Position numbers and translations under genes: made by a program. A DNA stretch of 64,000 nucleotides, from positions 29,793,934 through 29,857,933 of the forward strand of contig NC_045138.2 of the NCBI RefSeq assembly GCF_008831285.2, in the 5' to 3' direction. The stretch comes from Nymphaea colorata. Lineage: Eukaryota; Streptophyta; Magnoliopsida; Nymphaeales; Nymphaeaceae. Positions 22,794-37,000 of this stretch are shown piece by piece (the first letter of the stretch is position 1; every line of letters starts with the position of its first letter). The notes beneath the pieces were generated by a model. The model was not told the origin of the DNA, did not search any database, and saw nothing but the letters and a program-made list of their open reading frames with translations.

Positions 22794-24947
22794 CTAAGAC
22801 GATTTTCTTGACTTATCCTCATGTTCATCATGTGAAGATTCTAAATCTTTATTTTTTTCCATCACTTGCTGTATTCCTTCTTGGTAGCCTTGTACAAAAT
22901 TCTTGAGTGCATCTCTGTACACTGATGCCCTGGTCATGTATAACCTCTGCAAAACAGGCCTTAGAGTTTCCATTCCTCCTCGTGCTGCCACAGCTGCATA
23001 TGCCCACCATATAGGAAAATAAATTTGAATCAAGCCAGGAAAATAAAGGAAATGAATCTAAAAATAAAATGAGCAGTATGAATGTATAGAAACCTACTCC
23101 ATAAATTATGCTCCTTCATGCATAATTCAATTGTACTATCAGCAACACCTAAAACTCTAGTAAACCACCATGGGTCAAGGAAATATATTGGCACTGTCTA
23201 TGTGTTGCCAGGTCAATTATCACAAGAGGTGAGGATTAGGCATGAGTCTCATGACTAAGCGGAACAGTGCCATGCATAAAAGGGACACAAAGTTAATGTA
23301 GCAACAATCACACAACGTATACATAAACCATGAGATTTCATCTAAGACAGTCATCATAAATTTTGCATATGTTGTTTATTCCCTCAAAGCACAACCTAAA
23401 CTTCTGCATTATATGTTGTCAATTGGTCATGCTCAACCTGCTTTTGGCGACTACTAACAAGTCCGCATGTTTCCTAACTATGTAATACGCTTCTTTAAAG
23501 TAATAAACATCAGAATCACAACCATATGATTGAAAGAACTTGCAGGACCATCTCCCAAATGACATAATCAGTAGGCGATACATGAGAGGGAAAGACAAGA
23601 AAATCAAATTCATTCTTTACTTCACTAGTTTGGCATTCTGAGAGAGATACTATGACTTGGTGCTACAACTCCAACAACTATACAGCTTGAAGCTTAGTAA
23701 CACTGGGTCGTTTAGGTATGGATAAAATCTAGAAGGTTAAACCACCAGAGCGGTATCCTTTCTCTTGCAATAATTTAATCATTAATGTTCAGATGGACTG
23801 ATAGGAGACTGCCATCCCGAGCTTGATTATGCAAAAAACAAAGTCCTAACTTCAATTGGGTAAAGACAACATGAGTTATTGAGAGATGAAGTGCAAAAAA
23901 AGAGTGTGAATAGGCTGATAAACCAAGCAAGTTAACTAATGCACACGCAGGTATGCGAATAATTAATGATTACTTGGAAAATCATATGTTTCCAGGGTTA
24001 ATAGTTGCACATTCAGATTTTATTATATCCACCACCAGATTAACACTCCATAAAGCAACATTAGTTTGTGATGTATATGGTTTCGAGGTTCACAATATTG
24101 GTCTTAAGATTTGTTACATCCACCACAAGCTAAATATTTCATATAACTATTTAAAAATACTGAAAACTCGAGGAATGTCCAAGAATAAGGAAACTGAAAT
24201 ATTTACTGGAATTTAGTTCTAAAGAAAAGGAAAAGGAACACAAACTGTGCCAATCACAAGGTACACAATATGCAATTGAAGGACGAAATATCTCTTCCTA
24301 CCAAGGTCTTCCCATGTTGATGGTTCCTTTCCATGACCCTTGCTCTTTTCTTCAGGAGCATCACTGACACCTGATTTGGCATTCCCATCATCTTTTTGCT
24401 TGCGATCTTCACCAATATCCCTAGCCCAACTTGCTGCATAAAGCCTAGATGCCTCCTTCACTATCTGTTAAAAAGGCACATTTGTCAAATAGCTAATGTA
24501 AATTAAAAATGAATACTACAAACTCTTAGCAACCATCTATTGAAGCCAGCAGCTTCACATTCATATTCTATGTATCTGAATATAAGGAACATAAAACTAA
24601 AAGCTGTGATTTTACAGTTAGTGATTCATCAGAGATATATCTGTGGCTACAAAGGACAATTACTTTCAAGGTGTGCAGTTGAAGAATCAGAGTCTGAAAA
24701 TTTGTTTAGTTTGTGGAGCATGATATTTTTCTATGCTTAGATAAGGAATCACAAAACCTTGTCAAAGTCTACAAATCACAAGGAAAAACAAAAGAGCAGA
24801 AAAAAAGTAAACTTGAAACCTCAATCGCTTACATAGTACCAATCTTTCAGAGTAGCTTTGGGTCGCTTCTTCACATTTGGAGGATCAGGCAGGGATGAAG
24901 GAAATGCAATTTCTTTTAGATCATAGCGAACATAATCATACAACTTC
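22794..24947 (-). CDS. Conserved plant protein of unknown function (5' end unresolved)
   Basis: Three exons join in frame with good splice sites: 24833-24947, 24302-24464 and 22794-22993. The product starts within KLYDYVRYDLKEIAFPSSLP, passes through VKEASRLYAASWARDIGED and a Lys/Glu-rich linker, and ends with AARGGMETLRPVLQRLYMTR and GYQEGIQQVME before a charged tail and stop. The first exon must lie upstream and end in phase 2; I could not place it in 24950-26700. Frames, phases and composition all agree with a real gene of about 160-170 residues. It has no transmembrane segment or catalytic motif I can see. I recall no named function for this family and assign none. Confidence 0.75.
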
Positions 24948-26287
24948 CTGCAAACCACCTTCAGCTTCATCTGGTTTCTTCACAATTTTGTCCTTTGAAA
25001 GAAGAAACCCAGGAGCTTTACTTTGCGCTGTGCATGAAACATGGTTGACATTCATGAGAAAACCCAATCACGAAGAGAAAATTTGCTATCCAACATGAAT
25101 ATAAGGATCACATATATGAACTCCAGAAAGCAAAAAAGGTCAATCTGAAACTAGAAGACCCCTAAGATATGCATGCCTGGACTAATCTGCATCCAGGACG
25201 GATGTGGGAAAGAGCTAGTGCGGTATCCATGGTGACATTGTGTCGTATCTTAATAGAAGGGATGGTTTATCTGGATTTTCAATTTTTCTGGGCGTGTTTG
25301 AATGAAAGGGATTCAGAGACGCAAGATGGGATGGAGGCGGTAAAGGAGATAGGCCAGATGAAAGAGAAAAAAAAAAAAACAAGGAAGCCCAGTTCAACAT
25401 AAACAGGAAATAGAGAACAGTTCGAGTACTGTGAGATCAAAAGGATCAAACATTATCAAAACAGACAACAAAAAACACAAACCAATTCCCAAAATTATTA
25501 AATAAGCAAACTACTGAATTCAGAACTGAGTACAGCATAAGTAACAGAAAAAAGCAGGATGCATATCGACCTTTCAATTATCATGGTTACGTACAATATA
25601 CGCGACTTACATTAACGTAATGCAATCACCGCGATGGTGGTGGACAGTCGATCATACCTTCAAATCGGAAATCTGACGGGGCCCACACGGACTAAACCCA
25701 TGTGTGAACCAATAGCAGAATAAATGGATGAGACTAGAACAGTAATTCAGTATATAACACCTAAAAGAGTGGAAGAGAAATTAAACATGGCTCCATGATG
25801 AGGAGATGGGTACCTGAAAATCACATAAGAAACACACATACAACACAAGTAGCAACAAATGATGAAGGAATCTGGTGGCTCCAAGCACCAATGGCAACAA
25901 TTCCATTGCCAAAGATTGACTCATGCGCACGAATTCTCGATTCAAAAAAAAAAAAAGAATGAATGATCATAAATCAACTCTCGTTCGACAAGGCCATTCG
26001 TTTCTTGTTACTTGATTTCCTAAAGATAAAAAACAGAAAGAGGACGTCTTCCTGCGCCACTTCACGAGAGAAGAAGCAGCGGTGGAACCTGCCTTCCTCA
26101 GTCTCTGCTTCATCTGCTATGATGAATTTCTTAACTAGGCGAAAACAAACATCCCTCTCTCCACGACATGGTAGGACAGGATGCTCGAGCAGATAAAGAG
26201 AGGGAGATTGACAAACATCTGGCCGGCGCCAAGACTCCCGACAACAAGGCGGAAGATGACCGAAGGGCGACACACACACACGCACAC

Positions 26288-26326
<39 letters not shown>

Positions 26327-26700
26327 ACCGGTTGATGTTAAAGTTTGACGAGCTGCCGGAAAAAACTCCTTTGCATTGCCGGGAAAAGCTCCTTGGGTGC
26401 CGAACCCGGCCTCTTGAACCGCAGGCTGCTGCATATGCTGAAGAGGGACTCCTCGACGAGGGAAGTGGCGGCAGCTGTGTGAGACAGAGTGGAGGGAAAT
26501 AGTTGGGGGGAGAGAGCGCGTGAGAATAATAACCCTGAGGAAGATAAATGCGGCACGAGGGGTGAGAAAGTCAGGCCTCGTGAGGCCGGATGATTTTCGT
26601 GAATTTTTTCTTTGATTAAAATGATGAAAACAAATTAATTTTGCAATAAAAAACAAATTAAAAAATGACAAATTATATAAAAAAATCAACACTTTAGCTT
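24948..26700 (-). other. Probable first intron(s), leader and promoter of the unknown-function gene
   Basis: The unplaced first exon of the gene at 22794-24947 should lie here. Several pyrimidine-rich acceptor-like sites occur on the minus strand. A (GA)n run at 26292-26324 and a preceding CA-rich run (26270-26290) on the plus strand appear as CT/GT tracts on the minus strand, common in plant leaders. A long minus frame across this run (26135-26704) is an artefact of the microsatellite. Confidence 0.35.
26292..26324. repeat. (GA)n microsatellite
   Basis: An AG dinucleotide run of about 33 bp. Confidence 0.9.
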
Positions 26701-27022
26701 TCACTCTCCTCGTGGCAATGGCGAACGGAGTTTTTGGTAGGGGTCATCAAGTTAGGTCTGGCGTGGGCACAACATACAATTTTAAGGGCCTTCTATAGAA
26801 TCTCGAGTAGACAATAGCCACAAATGAACTAATAAGATATATAGTCCTATGTATGTAACAAATCTATGCACTGAAAATTTACTAAAATACAAATACATGC
26901 AACGGTATCCCTAAAATGGCAGAACCTTTTACACAACACATATATAAGAGGTCACCATTCAATCATGGCCATTTGATGCAATGCACCGGAAGTGTGCTGT
27001 ATGGAGAACTTGAACAGGAAAA

Positions 27023-27095
<73 letters not shown>

Positions 27096-28295
27096 AGTGA
27101 ATGGTGACTATAGCTATTTAAAGTTACTCAACCATCTAACTAAGGCCATTCATTTGATTAACATGGATGGTTGAGAGAAAAACTTGAAAAAAAATAAAAA
27201 ATTAATACTAAATAACAAAAATACCCATCTTTTTTTTTTCTTAAGCATCTATCATGATGGATCATACTGTCCTCATTAAATGGTAAGTGACTAGAAAAAG
27301 CCAAAGTCACCATTATATATATATATATATAGAACAACTGAGTTCCTGTAGTTCCCCTTATTGTTTATAGTCTGCATTGTTCCTTCAAGACGGAGACTCT
27401 TTTTTCCAGTAAAGGTGGAAAGTGTATCCACAGCAATCTTGCATTAAAAAGTACTAATTAGTAGTTATTGTTGTTGTTATTATTATTGTCGTAAATAACT
27501 GAAGGCTTTGGCACCAGTTTTGGAGCATTCGGCCCTTCGAGTTTGAGATTTGCAAGCTGCTGCCATAAAGAACTTGTTGACCCCAATCGACGATTCTCAG
27601 TGCACCAGTTCAGGGCAGGGTTGCCAAAGCAACAGATTCAAGAGGCATCATAATATGACCTAATATATACTAGAAATCAGCGAAACCAGAAAAGGACCAA
27701 TCCCAGCCTTAATTACAAGGAGAATGCCTTCACAACTAGCTATTTAATTCTTATTCCTAAATTTGCCTCAGTAAGCATTTCTCTCGTCCCATTTACGCCA
27801 AGAGAACGGCTGTAAAAAAGAGCTCTTTGAAATGTTTTCTTTGGTTTGGTTTCTTAGTCTTGATTCCTTCAGACATCGAACCTATTTAACTGGACACCAA
27901 TGAGATTTGATATGATAAAGAAAACAAGATTACTATATAAGAAAATCTAATTGGTCGTTCATTTTCAGAATGTGGGGAGACATTCGAACATGTATACTAC
28001 AGTAGGTCTGTAAAAATGCAAGGTGATGAATTGAACATTACGGTAAGCTGTGAAATAGATATGACAAGACGAGATGAATAGAAAGATGTTGGCAGCTCGC
28101 ATTAAGCGAATCAGCAGTTTGAAAGTCCCACTGTAAAAAATGCTGTGTCTTGTATAATGATCCTTGAATATATGAAACTTTTTGTAAAATTTCATACTTT
28201 CTGTTAACATAATTTTTTTTTCTCATTTCTTCCAAATATGTGGGACCATCTTGGCCTGGACAACTGCATAATGCACACACACACGTGCGGGCATA

Positions 28296-28326
<31 letters not shown>

Positions 28327-28631
28327 TTTCATAATACTTGGCCATCCGTTAAATGGTACTCTGCTACAGGAGAACTCGCAAATGCTCATGAATTGAACTA
28401 TCATAGAAGTTTGGAATGAATTTACTCGTTCTGTTACAATAGCCTAAACATTATTTCAGAATGTCGAAATAATGATATTTGTTTCCAAGAGTCGGGGAGA
28501 AGTGCAAATCTTACACGCTGCAACTGAAGAAAGTGTTGCATAATTGCGTCGAGGATTCAGACGACCATCACATAGCCACACTAATGCCATGGGAAAGGAA
28601 AATCTTTATTGTAACCATTCACTGTGTTTAG
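26701..28631. other. Intergenic DNA with long AT microsatellite
   Basis: A pure AT run of 69 bp lies at 27025-27093, with a shorter one at about 27314-27331. The sequence either side of the long run (aggtcaccattcaatcat on the left, gagtgaatggtgacta on the right) is roughly inverted, which suggests a small fold-back element. GT/GA compound repeats occur near 28270-28325. No gene is seen. Confidence 0.5.
27025..27093. repeat. (AT)n microsatellite
   Basis: About 34 uninterrupted AT units, the longest AT run in the window. Confidence 0.97.
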
Positions 28632-30455
28632 GAGAAATATTTGGAAGGTGTTTATACATTATAAATAACAGTATAGTGAATACCATCTCTAACGCCAATG
28701 GTGCCCTTCCGTAGCCTAGAAAAGTTTCCAGAGATGTTAAATAATTTCTTATCTTTGTTTTATGGTGTCTTTCGTGGAATTAGAGCAAGGCTTGCTGAAG
28801 AGAGCTTATACCTCAATGAAGGCCTCCAAATTACCAAAAAGGATCATCGACTTCTTTGATTCCTTCATCAAAATAAGAACTAAACCAGTTTTAGATAAGA
28901 TCTTCTAGCAAGTGTTGCATAACCGCGTTGAAGACGAAGATTACCATCACATAGCAGCATTAATGAAGGCACTAATGAAGCTGTTACAGGTTATGGATAA
29001 TCAAGAATGGTGACAGACTGACAGCCATGCAGCAGTCCACTGAATGCCATAGCAAAAAGAAAGATCTTTATTGTAACCGTTCCTTGTGTTTAGGAGAAAT
29101 ATTTTGAAAAGTGCTTGAAAATACATCATGATAACAGGGCGGTGAATAATATCAGGAAGGCCCATGGTGACCTTCGGTGGGTAATGTAACACCCCAAAGT
29201 TAATCTAATCTTTACTTTTGTTTTATAACAGAAACAATTCATCGTCTGGCGAATTCCTTTTTCCTTCTTAGAAGTGCATGTCGAAGGGAAACACCGATCT
29301 TAGCAACTCCTGAGAGCAATGGTGGGACTTCCTGGCATACCTTCCCAAACCCAACAAGTCACCCCCAACGGCTTGAGCTCATAGAAAGAGTGATGCCGAT
29401 GAAAGTTGGAAGTGCAACCGCCTGCCCGGAAACATGGACTTACCAGGTTTTTTTGCTGTAGGTTCTGACTTCAAGCAAACTTTAATAAGCAGTAATGTTC
29501 ATGGTAATTAGATTTGGTAAAACAAATATGGTCTTATCAGCCATCAAATTCAGTCATTTTTCCAAAACAACATCTGCAGATATTCAATTTCAATGGCATG
29601 CCGTGAATATTCGTGTCTTATACCAAAAGTCGTCCTAGGGTCTCCACAAAGCAAACCCCGTGAATCCGTGATGACCAAATCCTGATCAAATTCCACTGTG
29701 CCGCTAACCTACGGGATGTCCTGCGCTATTCACATCAGCAAAATGCATTTGGTAGCAGAGAAAAGTTTCTGCATTGCCTTATAATGTTACTCCTCTTCAT
29801 ATCAGCTATATATCTTACCAATAATGACATTTACCGGCAGCAAGTCTGAGCATTCCCCAACCATATCCCTTCCAGTCGGTGTACTAAGGACTGTCGAATA
29901 GAGACCTCTAGAACTAGGAATCAAGTCTCTAACCTGCCAAAAGAAACCCACCTATTTCTCCTCCAACAAAAACGAAGAACCGAGGATCTTTAAGTTGCTC
30001 AAACATCCGCTACCAACAAAGAGAAAGGAAAAGGTCCGTTTTGCAAACTTCATGAACCTCTCAGATAGGATCATTTGGGAGATCTGATCATTAAACTATA
30101 TCACACACACGTTGGACCACTTAATGGATCTATGAACCAGGTCTAAGCGATGGAGCAACATCACACAATCATGACCTGTTGATCCATTGACGTGAGAGAG
30201 CTCACACCTGACTCTTAACAACGAATCAACCCGTAGCCAAACCCAACAACAGAAATGCATGGGCAGATTTAGAGTTGACACAGACCTGGTCCGATCCGAC
30301 TCTTTGAAAGGTATAGGGCAGTCTCCTTGACTGTGATCCACGTCCTTCCCTTCTTGCTAAGCATCAGATTCATCGGCTAACTGACCTACATGGCAAGACA
30401 ACCTCAAACTTGCAGTCAATATCAGAACGGTTGCACCATCAGAAACAAACATAAG

Positions 30456-30460
<5 letters not shown>

Positions 30461-30511
<51 letters not shown>

Positions 30512-30512
30512 G
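30461..30512. repeat. (GT)n(GA)n compound microsatellite
   Basis: A run of 15 TG units is followed by 11 AG units. The paralogous site near 10130 has only agggggagagag. Confidence 0.95.
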
Positions 30513-30728
30513 TTTTCTTTGATTGGGCGATCAAGATTTATCATTATATCAGATGACACAAGTTGTGACCTCTCACCGCCATGCTGAAGCTAACTATATC
30601 CCTCGAGAAGAACAAAAGAAACCCGAAGCATTTCACCAACAAATGTCTTAACAGCTCCACTTAGGTTCACTCTCACAAGGGAAGAGCTCAAGGGTTTTAT
30701 CAAACAACAAGCGTGTGAATTCACAATT

Positions 30729-30790
<62 letters not shown>

Positions 30791-30793
30791 AGA
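30729..30793. repeat. (GT)n(GA)n compound microsatellite
   Basis: About 12 TG units followed by about 16 AG units and AAAGAG variants. The paralogous site near 10359-10410 has a shorter GT run and an interrupted GA part. Confidence 0.95.
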
Positions 30794-31017
30794 GAGAAAG
30801 AGTGGGGCAAAAAGCTAATCCCCTGGCACGTATTAGGAGTACTCAGGTGATTGAGAATGTACATGGACTCTCATTGAAACTTTTCTTGGCAGAAAAGGCC
30901 CCGTCCTAGATGGTATACACAATCAACCTCCCGCACGACGCCCCTACTTATGACACATGGCAGCACGATATGTATAGGAACAAAAAAAAAAAGCGAGTAG
31001 AGGAAAAACGACCGAAA

Positions 31018-34000
31018 CTATGATGCAGCCAGGAGGGAAACTTCGATCTCCTGCAAGGACTTCCCCTTGGTCTCCACTACGTTCCTCTTCACGAACACCG
31101 CAGCTAAGATGCAGAAAAAAGCAAATATGGAGTACAAGACCTCAGCCCCAAGTTGCTCCAAAAGGCGCAGGAATAGCAGCCCCACAAAGAAGTTCACAAC
31201 CTGAAACCAGCAACCACCTTCAGTCACAATAGAAAAACAGATATATCCAAAATCTTGTTGGTACGAGCAGAACCATGTTATAATCAAGCATGTTTCCTAT
31301 TTTGACATCATCACCATCTTGCCCGTTCCAACTTCCCTATCCATATTCAGAAAATGATAGGGCCAAGAGAGAAGGCAATGGCCAGTGATCGCGCAAAACT
31401 GAACATGTTCTAGCGTATTACCCGATTGATGCTTTTATCAAAAAATAGCCAAGCTTCTCACAACTTTCCATTAACAATATAATCCAACCAAATGCTATGC
31501 ATATGACTGAAAGTATACACCCTACAGTTATGCTGCACAATGACGTGGCAGAGCAGGGGAAGGACATACCCAATGCACACACATACAAACAGCCACAGCT
31601 TTAGCTCGGATGCGGCTAGAGAAAATTTCAGGCAAGAGGAGACCTGGGACAGGACCAGCTCCAAGCGCAAATGTGAACACAAACCTGGAACATCATGAAT
31701 CTCAGAGTCAACAGAATGACGTGAATCCGCTCGGAATCGTTTAAAGGACAAAGGAAAAGGAAAATATTGATCCAACTGCTGGTTTCTATTCTCCATTTGT
31801 GGTTGAACACTAACTTATTTGACTTACATTTTTCTACTTTAATATGCAGGTCAGTGTATGGTCATCAACCAAACAATATCAATAGTGAGTTGAAATAACA
31901 TGTTAGTTGTGTCAGAAATGATAAAAAAACACAAATGTCAAAATATGACCACCGTGAAAGGTTCTAGCTAGTTCATCCTTACAGTGATTGAAGAGAAATG
32001 ATGGCAGTGTGCCTAAAGCGCCAGATTGTACATTACAGTTCAGGTTATTAAGGATTAGAAAAAATCCAGGTGAATAAGAACGGCAAAAGAGAAAACTAAC
32101 TGAACTAGCAAACTAGAAAATAAATGTACTTTGATACAGCACACCATTTAAATACCACGCCCCAATTGATGTGAAGGTATGAATATGCCTCTTGCTGTGT
32201 TGTATTCTTCAGGGTCCTTTAAGGCTTGTATCATATTTCTAGCGTCCTACATTTCAACACCGAAACTTGAAAATTTTCATTTTCCCGCTACCTCAATCTT
32301 CAAAATTTTGACATATATTAGCATCCAAATGTCCAGAAAAAATAAAATTGGAAATGCAGAATATCAATTACGTCAGACAAAAAAAATTAGTGCAAAAGAT
32401 GTGACCAAAGTGTGCCCCTTCTAATGGACATTCAAAGAGTGTTCATTCACAGTTTCACAAAACATGAAGAAAGCAGACAATCAGTAGCAGGAAGTCTCAT
32501 GGAAGTCCTTGTTTCTCCCAAGTAGACCATCACCTACAGGTTAGATCCTTGACTGACAAAAAAGTGATTTACACCAACAGAATACAAGAGGATGTTAAGA
32601 GTCATGTGCCGGGAAATTGGCCCAGCATATGACATGTTTATGTTGTACCAAATATAAAAAACTTTCATGTAACAAGAAAGTGTCTCCCTTAATCTACGTT
32701 CACTGATTCCAAAAAATCAAAAGATGCCAATAGGTTCGGTTAAAGAAACCCAGATAATCTCATTGTTAAACCTCGGCAGGTGCGTGTACTTACAACAATA
32801 TTCCACCAACGGAGAGGCATGGCTCCATGTAGTCTGGCAGAGAAAATGCTGCAGCAGATGCTTGAAGACCCTGAGCTACAGCCTGTGCCAATTAAACAGC
32901 ATCCAAATGAAATTACACCCAGGCACATAAGGACAAACTTTAAGTATTTACCTAGGTACACCAAATAAAATATCATTTTTCGTTTAAGCATTTAAGGAAA
33001 TCGGCAAAAATCAAAAGAAATTCTCATGGAGAAGAAAAATGGAAATGAATTTCGTTCCATTTTGAGAAAGCCTGAAAAACTCGTGAATCAGGGCATAAGA
33101 TCCACAAAATACCAAATCCTTAAAAAGATCTTGTTATCGTTTCAAGATAAACTCACAAGGAACTTAAAAATGTAAAGTGGTCATCCAAAAGTGTAGCTTT
33201 TCTATTGAATGGTTTAATGACAGAGCCCCAGATTTTCGTAATGTCAGAAATTTTTGCCTGGTGACTAACAATTTGTATTACATAGAATCCAAAGATACAC
33301 ATGTGACAATAAGATTCTGTAAGTTTGCTCTAGAGTGAAGGTTTGCAGATAAACAGACTTCAAAAGCCAATTAGTAAAGCTTGTAGCTGATACAACATTG
33401 AACCTATAAGGGAATGTAAGTAAACGAACTCGGAGAAATATGGAAAAAAGTTCCTGTGTGCTTGCGGAACAAGACACCAGAAATTTTTATCCAAAAGCAA
33501 AATCTACCATTCCAAGGAAGCTTCCTAGAAGAAGCATCTTTCTCCCAAGTTTATCCATCAACAGCATAGCAACAATTGAACCTGCACAAAAGAATACACA
33601 GGTTTTATAGATGAAGATGCAATCTGCCAGTTAATGTATTTCAAATAATGGATACTTGAAAGGAAATGCACTTTATATTTACCTGTCAAGTTGGATAAAC
33701 CAACACAAACATTTGCAAGGTTCGAGGGTACACCAGCCCTTTTGAAAACAGCTGATGAAAAGTAAAAGACTGCATTTATCCCAGACAGCTGCTGTAATCC
33801 GAACAATATAGATCCAATCATCACAACTGTAAAGTGGAGACATCAGCACAGGGCGAACAAAATATGACTAAGCAACAAGGTTTCAGGCACAGGCATGAGA
33901 CCCGTCTATGGTGCCATTCAGAAAACGGCAAGCTAGTGTTGCCAACTGAAAGTTCATGCAGTCATGTTTGACATTTGATAAAGAATGGGTATTAATGAAG

Positions 34001-37000
34001 AGAAATTGCATAAGGCATAAATTAGACAGGTCAACAAGCAGCGTATAGACCAACAACATGGAACATTTTTCTTTGAAATAACTGCAAGGCATATGCCACT
34101 GCAACTCAAGTCTGCAGATGTCAGTGATTTCAGTAAAAAAGACATATTCTTTGTAGCTGCAGGCACGCTTGGAAAACCAATGGCACACATGGATATTCAC
34201 TTGAATAAAATCAACAAACAGATTCCTAATTGAGATATAAAAAGACGAGAAAACCCATAGCAACTGAACCATGGAAATTCACCAAATAAAAGGGGATTGC
34301 CATGAATACCTTTGAAATGACGACCATAAAGCAACTCTGACAGCCTCAGACTCTCAGCATCATCCCCCTTGTCTAAGCGTGACAATTCTGCAATTGCAAG
34401 TTTCACATGAGCTCCACTTAAGAGCCTCTCAAGCTCTGCTTCAGCTTCATTGCATCTCCCTTTCTGTATAGGATATAATATGTAACAGTTTCCACCTTCA
34501 GTCAAAGGAAACAAACTAATACAATCTAACTTCTCAAATAAGCAAAGATAAATTACACAAATGGACCGAGAGAATTTCAACTACAAGGTTCACCTTGTAA
34601 AGCCACTGAGGACTCTCGGCACAGAGTTCCATGCCAAGGGCTAATATTGTAGCTGGGATGATAGATACCCAGAAACAAAGCCGCCACCTAGACCAAATTG
34701 AAATTAGATCAATAATTAAATTGAAAACATTTCATGAAACTGAAGTGAGAAAATTGTTTTCATTTGGTGGTTTAACAGAAAACAATCTATCAATTATCTT
34801 ACCATCCAGGAGTTTCTTTTGATGGAATTCCAATAAAAAGAGCCATTATGATACCAAGACATGTTGCAATCTGAATAAAGCTACCATATGTGCCTCTGAC
34901 AGAAGAGGGAGAAACCTGAGAAAATAAATGAGCAATGGATACATGTTATTAAGGTAAGCTATAATAGCTACAGAACTGAACACCATTTATACCTCAGTAA
35001 CATAAAGAGAAGCCACAGCTGGACCCAGTCCCATCCCAATACCAACAAGAAATCGTCCAAGAAGCATACCATCCAAACGTGGTGTTGTTGCACTGCAATG
35101 ATGAGTATATGCATCACTTTAAGGAAGAGAAAATCTTCTTTTTTTTTTTTTGCTTGAATAAGCCCTGCATAACTGGTTTTCCTTATCTAATGCAAGCACT
35201 TCAAGGTCTGACTACCTGGCATATACTTCTGAAACAAAATTATCACTATTACACTGTGAAACAGATGTACACAGCCAAGAGATTCGAAACCAACTAAACA
35301 TGTCGACGGTTTCAAACATATTTTTCAAAATGTATTCATATGGGAAACATAGTGGTCATCCTAAGAAGTACCCATTAGATGTTATAGTAATGCCATTAGT
35401 GTCAATGGAATATATTCTGAACCACAAAATAAACAATTTAGGTTGGTTGATCCATGAATTACATAATCTACCCATCCCTACCCACCTCAATAACCATTGG
35501 CAACCGCCATGATACTTCTTAAAGCAGGGCAACTTGGAAATTATCTGGTCTCAGATAATTGCTGCACTGTTAGTACATAGAATTAAATAGTGGAATTCAT
35601 CAAACAGAAAGAACCACCTCCACTGCTTCTGTATAATTTATTTCATTTGGCAGCACTTCAATTGTGATTGTCGAAGATAAAGATATGCCCAAGTAAAAAC
35701 AACCCCAATTTGAAACGAACTGGAGAAGTATCCAGATCCAAGTCATGGTATGGATGTAGCATAAGCATGCACTCATAATTAGCCATCTGGGCTAAACAAG
35801 CAGATGAAAAACCTGTTTGAAGCAAAGATGCACAGAAGGCACATTTACCTCAAAAATGCTCCAATTATCATTGGTAATGCACTCAACTGGAATGCCCTGC
35901 GACGACCAACCCCATCTGCAATCCAACCACTAAGCATACATCCAAGGAATGCACCAACCAGACAAATGCTCACAACCAGACCTGTGTACCAAGTGAATAG
36001 CAGACTCAGCATGAACAAACAAAGATTAACTAAAGACAGACATAAGGATTGTAATAGAGATCACTTCCGGGCTCCCAGTGACCCACACAATAGAAAGTCA
36101 AATTCCATAGAGTGGGGAACATAAAAGTAGTAACTGCAGTGCCATCAGAACCGGTCGGTCTGGACTGAATGGATGGCAGATTGATTCAGTTCAGTGGCTG
36201 ATTCAAGAGTATCTTGTGCCAGTTTCTAGATATTTTATTAAAATATTTTAAGAATTTTTTTATTTTTTATCTTTTTTTCAAGAATTTGTTTTTAGTATTG
36301 TTTACCAATTCAGCGAAATCATGAATTGGCTGTTTCACTGAATTGAAGAACTGATTTTGACATCACTAAGTAATTGTACTCACATCTGAATCTGGATTGA
36401 TGGATGTCTTGCCTAACTAAACATCCAGCTAGCAATCGAGGGGAATAAGATCCTTCAAGTTTTTTCAAGTCTACAACTCTGAATATTTCTCCACCGTCCA
36501 CAAATTTACCGATATCAGTCCCTAAACTCCCTACATCTAAATAGAGTACAAAAAGTACATCCTTCTATGATAGCAATTTTCAGCATAGCTTCTTACCTTC
36601 AGCTAGTGTATCTCCATCAAATCCAAGATCCAAAGACATGGTCTCAAGTGTTTCATTGACAACTCTAGTAACAAAAAATGCAAAAGTTAAATTATTTAGA
36701 ACAACCGGCCCAGAACCACAAGATTTAAACAAAGAAGCAACCAATGAGGTGTGAAACTCACCCTAGATGGTAACCAAACAGGAATGAAGATACTACAGCC
36801 ACACACACATGTGAAAGAGACTTTCTCCATGAAGAGCTTGTACCATCTTGCCCCATGCTGCCCGGCAAATGAGCTTAGGTGGCCAAAAAAGGGAAACAGA
36901 TTCAGTTTCTAATTATCAATGTTATCAAAGATCTTTATTTTTTGAAATCAGTCATTCGAAAGTTCGTGAGAAATCCTCAAAGCAAGACAAATATGGGTAG

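Larger units (their letters stand above)
28632..35101. repeat. Segmental duplication, full-length copy
   Basis: This copy aligns with 8215-12796. It carries the complete 3' half of the hexose transporter and about 2.4 kb of its downstream flank. It retains the 1.9 kb deleted in the other copy. Confidence 0.85.

Noticed and set aside
26135-26704. 189-codon minus-strand open frame with a long Ser-Leu run
   Set aside because: The run is the translation of a GA microsatellite and the rest has no recognisable domain; it fits leader or promoter sequence.
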